Below, in pieces: positions 25,750 to 36,251 of a stretch of DNA of 64,000 nucleotides; the first letter of the stretch is position 1; each line of letters opens with the position of its first letter. The stretch is taken from positions 115,038,741-115,102,740 of the forward strand of contig OX104127.1 of the NCBI GenBank assembly GCA_944470555.2, given 5' to 3'. The DNA comes from Heterobilharzia americana. Taxonomy: Eukaryota; Platyhelminthes; Trematoda; Strigeidida; Schistosomatidae. The position numbers and the translations under genes are program-made. The notes below the pieces were generated by a model. That model was not told the DNA's origin and did no database searches. It worked only from the letters and a program-made list of their open reading frames with translations.

Positions 25750-28080
25750 GCTTAGTTCCGACACCTGGTACCCATATGACGTGTACTGCAACCTAAGCAT
25801 GTCTATTATTTTTTGGGTCAGGATCACTGTTACGATATGAAGGTGGGAGGAACTTGTGGGCCTAAAGATGCAAGTACACGTGTATCTTGTAGAATCTCAA
25901 TTACGGGACCTTACGGACTGAAAATAATTTTGATACCTTATTGACAGTGGTGATACCTCTATGGAAGCTTCAGCGGGTGCCCAGGAAGCCTTTTAGTAGA
26001 AAACCTTGGTCAGGCTCTACTCTTGAATGGAGTGGTTAACTGCTACGAATAAAAAGCAGAGCCTTTTGCGGAACAGAAGAGAGTTCTTGTTTGCGCACCC
26101 CCTGGGCAGAGAACAACAGGAATGCAGGTTCATAATGCTGACGAGCAAGTAGCCGGCAAACGCACTTTCATAGCGTCAGGTTATCATTTAAACAACGTTG
26201 CAACTGTGTAGTATGTAATGTAGTCGTACGTCTAATCCTGAGCAGGCTAGAGAAAGGAATGGATACTAACTAGCTTGCGTCCGCCCACGAAACAACTCGC
26301 TTGAAGTTTTGCAAAAAGAGTGAGGAGTTCACAATGCCTTCTGCGTTTTCCAAGGTACGAGAATGAGAAAAAAACTTAAGGACAAGGTTGTCTAGCATTA
26401 GAACAGAGACACCCTGTACAGGAATATGCCAACAAACAAACGATTCTCTGAAACCGTAGGAACTGATAGGCCGGTAGCCGCTTTCACCATTACGCACAAC
26501 CCTCAAAAGTTCACCAACACTGAGACACCCCATATTGTGGGAAGCACCACCAAGTGTCCCTACACTAATGTAGGGGACTTAGAGGCAGCAAGTAGGTGTA
26601 GCGGCCAGAATCCAATAATCTTGGCCTGAAAGCGGGAAATAACTAGGCGGTGCCAACTGACGTGAACCTGACTAGTTCATGCGTTCTACTGTATAGCTTC
26701 CTAACTTCCGCGAGTGACGCGCAGTCAAAGGTCGGATCAAAATACCAAAACACGGTTTGTAGTAATCCAGTACTAGATTCGTAGCAAAATCTGTGGCACT
26801 ATCAAAGCAACAATAAGTTATGTCAAAATTACAAGAATACCTCAATAGTGCCGTTGGGTAACTATACAGTCCAAAACGTTCTCGGGTGCAAATACGTACT
26901 ACACGGTTAAACTGGTTAAAAAATACAACTGTTAAATACCTGTCGGTCAATAGGAATATTCCCTACAAAAGGGATCAAAACTCTGCCTACAGGAATCAAA
27001 CCAACAAACAAACGTTCCCAGTAGACATTCAAAAGACAAACAGTCAAATCACAGCACAACCGTAAGTTGAACCAAAACAAAATGTCGGGCGCAGTAAAAC
27101 AACATCATCTTGTCAACAGTCCAGCGTCACATAGTAGGAAAGTGAAACACTCATAATAAGTCTCAAACATACAAAGGCAAATACTGAGTGCAAAATCAAA
27201 TAAGACAGTCAAACAAGCAGATAACATTACACCGACTAGGGTCAAAGGCACACCATCCATAACCAGGGTAAAAATGTTAAAATAAATGTCAATACAATCA
27301 AATAAGGGTGATCGGGAGGGATTTTCAGATCATTTTTCCGTTACAGTAGGGGCTAAGACCCCTCTGTTCCTACCTTGTTTCGGAAAGTATAATCCTGACA
27401 CGGCCACGTTACCGCCGGATACCAGCGACATCTAAGGGAGTACAGGCGGTATATATGTTCATAAGAAACCGGGAAGACGGAGAAAGCGACTGAATGGTAA
27501 TGTTTATGAATGACTACCTCAAGAGTTAACGAGCCACCGAAACTGTACTGTCAGAGCTCCTAGACTCCATCTGGTGTCACTTCATGGTCGGGCACACTGG
27601 GCACCTTGCGGTGAGGGCGTATCAAACCCTCACCAGAGAAACGGGGTTGAACCAGCAACAGCTGCAAGTAATAGCCGCAGTGAAGACTATGGGCATGATC
27701 AGGTCATCATAGCGGGGAAGTCTGCTTCTCCAACTCTGAACCGAAGACAGGACAGGGCAGCCACAGGCCAGAAGTTCGACTGCAACCCACTTGACCACAA
27801 TGAGAAGATGACAACCGTGGGGGGTTGTGCAGAAAGGCATCTCAACTGGACCATCAGCCTACTTGCAGCCATCTGCCGGCAGAGGAAATTCAGGTTAAAA
27901 CTCCTTGGCAGAAGCGTTCGCGAAACGGCGGTGCTTGATCGTTTAATCAGTGAACAACTTCATGGGGAAGGAACACAATCTTGTTTTCGTCATACCAAAA
28001 CAGGCTGCGTGAACGTCAAGTAATATCTGCCGACAGTATCATAAACCTAAAAGTTGAGCACCTTGTCGACCGACCGAGCT
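25750..28080. other. No recognisable gene; A/C-rich segment
   Basis: At 26,960-27,340 the plus strand is notably A/C-rich, with recurring CAAAC/ACAAAC words. Two related phrases occur: ACAGGAATATGCCAACAAAC near 26,412 and a similar one near 26,990. A 149-codon open frame at 27,574-28,023 (plus) lies just upstream of the CR1-like element at 28.1 kb and could belong to its 5' coding region, but I recognise no domain in it. Confidence 0.35.
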
Positions 28081-30060
28081 AGTAAGATATATCATTACGA
28101 GGACTGTCTCCGAAAAGGTCCTTGTAGCTGTAAAAATATTTAAGAAGTGGGCCTAATGGCTGAGCATGCTGAGCATCTCGATATTAAAGTGGAAAGCATG
28201 CTATGAATAGAGGATCTTTAGGAGGAAGTCAGATTATAGCGCGTACATGGCTGTGCGGAATGGATGCACCACGACGGTTAAGGAGGACAGAACATCGTTC
28301 CGGACGAACCTTGCACAGAAGCTCGGGGCGAACCCAAAAATCTATATTGATACGTGGCGGAAATTAAATTTACTAACCAGGGAGCATGCGTTATGAAGGG
28401 TCCTGAAGGAGAGAACGTCTCTGGACTAGAGGTTATCAAAACTTTTGGCACAACTTTCCAAAAACAACTGAACATCCCATCATCCAACTAAAATCATCAA
28501 CTACCTGGACAACCCTCGATAATACGTGATGTAGGAGTTTCATAGGACTCAGGCTCTTAAAGCTGCGTGCGCGGCAATCACGGAGGTGCTATGACACAGC
28601 CATCTGTAACGCAGAAGTATGAGGGTGCCTTAAGCAGTCTGCCCCGCAATATGCTCCAACACTCCTTAGATAAATACATGTTTTCGTCAGAGTGGAAATG
28701 TGGCCTTCCCTCCCCAGTATTCAAGGGAGGAGACAGGTAGGACCCGAAACGATGCCGACCCACACTACTTCTACTGGCGCTGCTGAAAGTAGGTGAAAGC
28801 CCGGTAGACGGTCGTGTCGGGGAGAACTTGGATTAAAGGGGAGCAACAAGTGATGCTCACTACAGTTCTAGAGAAGATAGGCCCCGCTCCTTGAACCTTC
28901 TGCAAGCCAGTGATAGTTGTATAGCATGCTAGGATCTCAGATTCCTTGCCCGCATGATTTCCCTGGATTTTGCCCAGGGATATGGCATGGTCTGACACGC
29001 CATCCTTACACACAAGACAGCGTTGCTGGGTATCAGCGGTCAGGTGCTATCCCGGCCGCATGGATATTTAGATGGCAGAGAATTCCTTACTAAGCCAACA
29101 TATTTTGCTTGAATTAGACCATACCAACGTTTGGTGTAGCACTAGGAATCATTCTGAGCCGGTTGCTCTCCCTTCTTTTTGTGAATGACGCGTCGTCGAG
29201 TTTCGACCGCCTGATTCTCCTTTACACTAGCGACGCAAAGTTGAGGAAAGCTTTGACATCCAAAACAGAATCATGTCCACTGAGAAGTGACCTGAGACTG
29301 CATGCACAGTGGATGAATACCAACGGATAAGCACATAATCTTGAAAAGTGCATAACTGTCAGAAGGTTTCCAACTCTCTCTGTGGAACGTAACTTTCTGA
29401 CACCACCACGGAGAAGGACCTGGGACTTATGCTGACTGATAAGTTGGACACCAGCTCCAATTACCCTGGAGATTTCCTCAGGGCCTACGCATTACCGCGC
29501 TTCATGTGCAGACAACTAGGTTTCCCCACCCTCCAACTCTTTCCGATCCTTGATAGGCCCTACATAAGACGTCAGTTAGAGGTTCACAACATCAATGCTC
29601 CACCACACCTGGAGAGAGATGTAAACGCCATGGAGAAAGTCCCAAGGCCAGCAGTAACGCTTGTTGTGGGAATAAGACAAAAACGCCACGAGGACGGACT
29701 GAAAAACCCAGGGCTTTACTCTCTCTCCACTTCCCTAGATTACCGGGTTACTTGGTAACGGCTTACGAAATACTGAGTAACCCAGGTCGTCCGGAAAAAG
29801 AAATCCCACCGAGAGACCACTGTGGCAACCCTCGTAGTAATCCAGAGAAAGTCGCCTACCAAGGGTCGAAAACCCGTGTGCGTTCACACTTTTTCTCTCT
29901 GCTAGATTGGGCCACTGGAACAAATCGACTACCAAGATTACTACCGCCCCGTCTGTTGACAGCTTCAAGAAGAGTTTGGACAGTTACGCAGCAATGCACG
30001 GTTTTGCGTCGTCCGGTTGGGGCGGAGACTAAGCTGATACAATGCGTTACCTACACACAA
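28080..30060 (+). mobile_element. CR1-like non-LTR retrotransposon, third family, dead
   Basis: Plus strand, RT only. At 28,685-28,760 is EWKCGLPSPVFKGGDR followed by a broken RPTLL (RT block 1). At 28,960-29,110 is SLDFAQGYGMV, then GISGQVLSRPHGYLDGREF. At 29,130-29,240 is FGVALGIILSRLLSLLFVND, then LILLYTSDAKL, where YADD has become YTSD. At 29,420-29,750 is KDLGLMLTDKLD-like text and PHLERDVNAMEKVPRPAVTL. At 29,875-29,990 is VRSHFFSLLDWATGTNRLPR (the WN-LP block). The endonuclease is not readable. Its 3' end is only about 0.8 kb upstream of the FAM8A1-like start codon. Confidence 0.8.
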
Positions 30061-30064
30061 CTGG

Positions 30065-30855
30065 GACAGTCAACCCTGTACTGAATCTTCTGAACAACCA
30101 CTGTCATCCTGGACTTGACCCAACCTTATGTTTTCCTGTGGACATCTCCAGTTACCATCTCCTACCAGCATTATTACTATCTTTATTCCCACAATCCGCA
30201 CTACAGCCTTACTTGCTTTTTCCATCTCCTTTGATTTCACGATCATACGCCATTTATTAAAGTTCTCCCTACCCTTTATCTCCCATAAATCTATTTATTT
30301 ACGTCCCCTTCCGTTCAGTTTCCCTTCACATTGTCGCCTTTATTAATTTTCTTTGAACTCCCTCTTGCTTTCTTTCTCCGGACACCTTTTCTATCTTCCT
30401 TTTGCAGCCAGTCTGGCCATCTGCATGCTGGCACGACACTTGAAGAACCTATCTGCGCCACAAATTTAATCGACACCCAACCGCCCGACGGGCTAACTGC
30501 AGCCACAGTATGAGGTTGGGCAGACCTATTGCATCGGAACCCACTAAAGACAGACCTAGAACCGTTCTGGGAGACAGAAACGAGCTCGAAGAAATCAATT
30601 GGTTTACACTAACTCATAAAATGATATTGCAGGTCTGTGCTCAAGAAGCCAGATCGATGAAAACAGCCTTAGCTGTTTGGCTTAAAGTATGACATCAGTT
30701 AGGGCATTGTTTTTTAAGTCTTTTAGCCCGAAAGTTGGGTGTGATGCTTTTGCTTGGACCAGCAAGCCGCACTTCAAATTCTTTTTTTCATGCTCTAACT
30801 CAAGGTCACTCACCATTAGCTCGTCGCGAGGGTTTAACGTCAATTCACCCCGAGA
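30065..30855 (+). other. 5' flank of the FAM8A1-like gene
   Basis: The first half (30,100-30,400) is pyrimidine-rich and may be the 3' UTR of the CR1-like element. The second half is the likely promoter and 5' UTR of the gene starting at 30,856. The in-frame TAA at 30,836-30,838 lies upstream of the ATG. No clear TATA box or trans-splice acceptor could be fixed by eye. Confidence 0.35.
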
Positions 30856-31096
30856 ATGAACTGGGTTTCTTATTACGACAAACTTGAGGGATGGGTTAGA
30901 GAGCAGTATGATGGTATAGACAGTTCTCGAAGGCGTCTTGAAAATTCTCTACTTGAGCAACAGAAATACTTAAGCGCAAATGCACTTGCCCTTAAAAAGT
31001 ACAAACATGAGATGGGGTTATTGCAGTCATTGTACTCTCGTAACAACACTAACGTCAGCAGCAGTTCTCAGTCAGATGGACAGCAAAGTGCACACT
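30856..31096 (+). CDS. FAM8A1: FAM8A1-like gene, coding exon 1
   Basis: Starts at ATG 30,856 ([14 protein letters not shown]) after an in-frame upstream stop. It ends at a canonical GTAAGT donor (31,097), leaving phase 1. Residues about 20-60 are a predicted coiled coil rich in Glu, Leu and Lys ([20 protein letters not shown]). A serine-rich linker follows. Confidence 0.75.
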
Positions 31097-34000
31097 GTAA
31101 GTAAAGTTACATCGTTATGTTTTATTGTGTTTTTTAGCTCGACGTTACATAATACCTCATCCTTGCCGTCGAATTGCAGCTGAGTGCATAGATATCACAA
31201 TAATGATGGTACTAAAACTGGTCATGTTGTATTTTATCAAGAACGAATCGAGTATTGTGTAAGACGTAGCATAAATAACCTAGTAGGTGAATTCAGGGAG
31301 CTTGCTAAAGGTATTGGTTCGGATATTCTATCTGGTGTCCCAGAATACCGAACTCTTCGACGTGCACATGGATGGGCAAAGTCGGAGTTCAGCGGTAAAG
31401 AATTTCAAGTATCAAGCGTTTGGAGGTTATTTTTCTTCGCCCATATGGGTGCAAGGGAAGAATTTTTGGATTTCGAAATGATCATCCTGGCTGACCAGAT
31501 AGGGCGATTTTTAAGCGCCCTCTTAGAGGTAACTTCATTTTTACTTAGTCTGGTTGTATTCGCTATCTGGGAAGTGTTGGGTTTTGTTCATATAGTTAGT
31601 GTAGACCAATGACCTTACTCGTTAACGTCGATGTGGCCATTCCATCCCCTTTGCCCGTAGTGGCTATATTTACTAATAGTTCACATCATGTCAGTGAGTG
31701 GGATATGTTGGGAGTATTGTCGACTCAGTAATGTTAATCGTCCATCTGTTAGGTTCTTGATCAATTTAAAAATAGGAGTGGAGATTCCCGTGAAAACGAA
31801 CTAATGTTTATGCGAAAAATGTAATTTCCAGTTTCACGTAAGTTCTAGTCAGCAACTTTCTTCAGTTGGTCAACTGTTGGTATAAATGAGTGCAATATTC
31901 TATCAGTAACTTATGTGTAGCCGTGGTTATCTTGTTACATCTGTTTCTTATTACGTGGTTAAGTACAAAAATTAGAAAACGTTGAGTGGCTTTTAGGTGT
32001 TATCACCTTCTTAAGTTTTTTGTTTGTGAAAACAACACATGTAGACCATGAGGTTGTTTCCCTTTGTTTAATAAGACCTTTCCATCCTATGGTGAAATAA
32101 TATCCAGAAAAAGTTTTCACTTTGCTTTCCATAGTCACCTTGATATTTTTCCGTCAGCATTTCCGCCATACGGTTACTAAGCGTTAATAAATTCGTTGGC
32201 TTGCTCACATCCGCTGTTTAAACAACAGTCTATTAGTTACTTTTTTTCCAATAACCAGCTTTTACTTTTCGGACTATAAAGTCTGCACACTCCTTTGTCA
32301 TCTCTAACGCACCACTTGATTGCAAACAACCAGAATTTTACGAAAACTAATTATTTTATCTACCTGACGCAGGTTTGTGTATTAGGCTATGAACCACCTA
32401 TGTTATTATCTAGTTACCTAGTTAAGTGTAATTGTATTTAAACCCAAGAACTATTGTTTGAAAGTCAATTGTTATGACGCACAACCCTTGCAAATGCTTA
32501 TTATTTTATAGCTGGTCTCACTCAGTACCACTACGATGTTTATAACCTGTCACGTATGACTGGTTATGTTCAGTGTGATAAACAGCATCAGTGCATCTCT
32601 AAATGATTGCTTGTGTTTTTTTTGATTATCAAACCCAGATATTTGGAGTACCTGTAACCCAGTTGCACTACTTTCATTTAAGATTGGGTTTCACTTGTCT
32701 ATAATGAGCCTTTGAGAAAATCTTTCCTTCCGTTGGATATAAGCATATGAACAACCCTAAAAGTGCCACAGAAATACATATCTCATGTATCACTGTCTAA
32801 TAATAGTGATTCCTTGTGTGTAGTAAAGTTTTAAGATATAACACTTCGTTTAGAATGTAGTCCCTCAATTCGAAAACCTGGCATTAAGTTATTGTGTTCA
32901 AATTGCAAATCTTGCTGAGGCATATGAGGCAAAACAACGCAGCTGATGCATAACACAGTCATAATTCCTAGTTTTGGTCCGCTGTCTTTTGCTGATAACC
33001 TCGCTGTTGTTTATTAGACTAAAAAACAGTCATAGACTAATACCCTACACATGATGGATTTCACGGATATTTGGTTATTATTATCATCAGGTGTTAGGCA
33101 GTACATATGGTATATCCGTCAACGCATTAACAGAGATTTGGCTTCTGAGTCACGTTCATCATATGACAGGTCAGTCTCCGTGACAAGAAGTGCCATGAGA
33201 AATATTTACTCCATTGTATGATTTTTGAAACACGTTGAAAATCCCTTACATAGGAAAAGCAGTGAGTTGAATACCATGGTGTCAATGTTGTACTAGTGTA
33301 ATACATCAAAAATATAGTTCACAGGTACATCTTAAATTATCAGCCCCATGCTTAGAACAAAAGTGTGTTTAACAGTGCCATCTGTTCCTTCCCAAAAATA
33401 AATTTCTAGTTTTTTGCTTGGTTCTATGTTAAAAACTTGTCAGTTGCAGACGTTATTAAAAATAGTCCTGTGGTGAATGAACACAACATTAGATGCACGA
33501 CTAATAGTTAGTCCAGTAAGATAACTAGAAGTGAAAGGTTTGCCAGTTGGGTTATGTTCTAGACGTATTGTAAGGTGCAAAGGTGCTTTCTTCAGGATTT
33601 GCATACTGACAGCATTCCATCATCTTGCTTTCCCCCAGAATGATTATATGCTATTAAGTCTTAAGATTGGAATGACGGTTTTGATATGTTTCTCACACTA
33701 AAAGTGTGAGGTCGCTAGTCGTTTGAAGTGTATGAAATGTATTTTGCAGTTTTTTAATCTAAATAGTGTACCCTGTGTCGCATCAGAAATTAAAACACAT
33801 GCCAGAAGTTATTTTAAAAACTTGAGTAAATAGATTTATTTTCAAGAATAATATTTAATTTTTTCTCAGGCATTTTTAATTCGACGCTCAATTTTCGGAT
33901 CTGATCCAGGAGGTGCAACTTTGGGAAAATGGTTAATGAACCTTAAGGTGGTTTCATGTGAAGAGATCATAGCTTTTCCAGATGTTGTAGAGGTAGTTCC

Positions 34001-36152
34001 AGGAGCGGATGTGGGCATTATTAGGTAGGTTGTTATAAATAAATGACGTTTTTTGTTCTTGTACATGAACTTCAGGATAAGCAGTATCCTTACGCTTTTC
34101 TTAGTGGCTGCGCTTCCCACCCTGTTTCATGGGTTGAGTTATAGTAGTATTATGGGCCGAAACGTGAATAGGTGGGTTTAGATAGACCAAGCTATGTTGG
34201 AACCAATATCTGCTATTTTAGTGTGGTGATCAGACTCATAAATCACAATGACCCAACGATTTATGCTGGCTGGAGCAGTTATTCCCCAAGGTTCTACCAT
34301 GTCAATAAGGAGTGGGACTAAGAGCAGTTACCGTCAAAGTGTAAATAATGTATGCTATGGTGGAGATCCGATGGCAAAAGAATACTGCTGGTTCTATGAT
34401 GTATGACATAAGTCGTGTTTCTCAACTATAACTACCATTTCAAGATGAGGTAACTTTTTCCGAAAGAAGTACTAGGAAAGGTTAGTTGTAAAGTAGCGCA
34501 CTGTTCTTTTACTCCATGGGTTTTAAGGGCTTTTTTCCAATTATGGACGTGACACATCTAAATCCTAACCCTCTGGTGTTTGATCGGTCTCATGAAAATA
34601 TCACTTCCTGCTCTAAGGTCTTGTTTAGTAAGATAATCCTTACTAGTTCCCTTTCTTCCTCAGATACGTCATAAAACAATATTCACTGATGTCAGGAGTC
34701 ATGAAGTATCACTCACCGTCACGCTTCTGTCAGCGTTATATTTCTTCTTTGCAATTACCGTCAGTTTTTTATCTTGTTACCTTCTAAATTTCCTCGCATT
34801 CCTGTTTGTTTTTCATCAGCTTTAATTTTTTCCAACTATGAAGCTTTAAACGCATCTAGTTTGTAAATTAGCATATCTGTTCTCCAAAAAACAAGCTTGA
34901 AACTAAACATCCGAGCTTTCGGTGTCTGTGCCCTTCATCGGATTCGACCCCAGGTCTCACTGACAAAAGCTGGCCTTTAGGGTCATGGAAAAGCTGTTTC
35001 TGAGACATTCATATATAACCCAAGTGTAACTTGACATTAGACAATAACAGATGAATGTGCATGGAAATGATTCGATATTGATCGATTAGGAGTGCAAATA
35101 CGGATTCAAAACAATGAGGTGCGACAGAGTGATATGCTCTCGTGAGAATAGAATTATCAGCTAACTTATGGTACTCGGCTTTTGTCTATTCCCGAAACTG
35201 AGTAATGATTAGGAACACTTAGATTTGTCCTATTATATGTTACCATGAATTGTGTCCGTTGCTCAAATAAAACTGTTGCCTATATATAATGAGTAGAACT
35301 TAAGGTAATGTTAGCAGAAACCACACGACTAGAATGTTTACCTGATGAGGCATATGAGTGGTCACCAAATGAACATATGTAAGACTGTATACTCTTTGTC
35401 ATACCACGGTCGCTCATTTGACCTCCGAGACTCTCTGTGGTGAATCTATAAAATTCACTGTTTGAGCATTCGCAGACTTCTGAGATAGTTTTCATGTTCT
35501 TGCAGGTATGGGTGTAGCGTGAAGTTTTAAGTCAGGAAGGGTACTGCTCAAACTGGATCACAGTCGAGAGTCATATATGCACCGTTAAACTGATTGATCC
35601 GGTGAAAATTGAAGGGAATAGTCAAAAACTGGTATCTCTTACTCTATGCCAATGCATCGACTGACTACAGTCCAGACAAAGTGGAAAGTGAGTTTACTAA
35701 ATGCTACCCAGCATCCCACCAAAAGTCAGAAGCTCAGATATGGCCATATTTGCGGGAGATTTAATGCACAAGTTGGAAGGCTGATCCAGGCTGAAAGATC
35801 CTCAGGTGGTACTTTCGAAATCTCAGGCGAGAGCGCCGACAATTGAGATTATCTGCTAGTGAGACTACCGGGGAGAAAGATGAGTCTGTGGTCTCGTAAA
35901 GGAGGTCTCTTGAACGATAGAAAAACACTTCGGCAAACGATCCAACTAGCCTCCAGTTACCCTTTGATTTTCCACTATCCAGTCGCCATTTGGGTGGGAT
36001 ACAAAGCTGTAGCTCATTGAACATGCAGTCAACAAGTTCCAACTTCACTCCACCTATCAAGGTTGAGTCAGTCAGACTGCATCATTAGTTCACAAAATGC
36101 GCTAGATTAAGTTTATTGCAAAAACTCGCATGTGGCTGTTGAGTTGAATTTC

Positions 36153-36251
<99 letters not shown>

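Noticed and set aside
33866..34120. 84-codon minus-strand frame with an AATAAA-like signal downstream
   Set aside because: It is the shadow of FAM8A1-like exon 3 on the plus strand, which has better splice sites and a clear RDD match.
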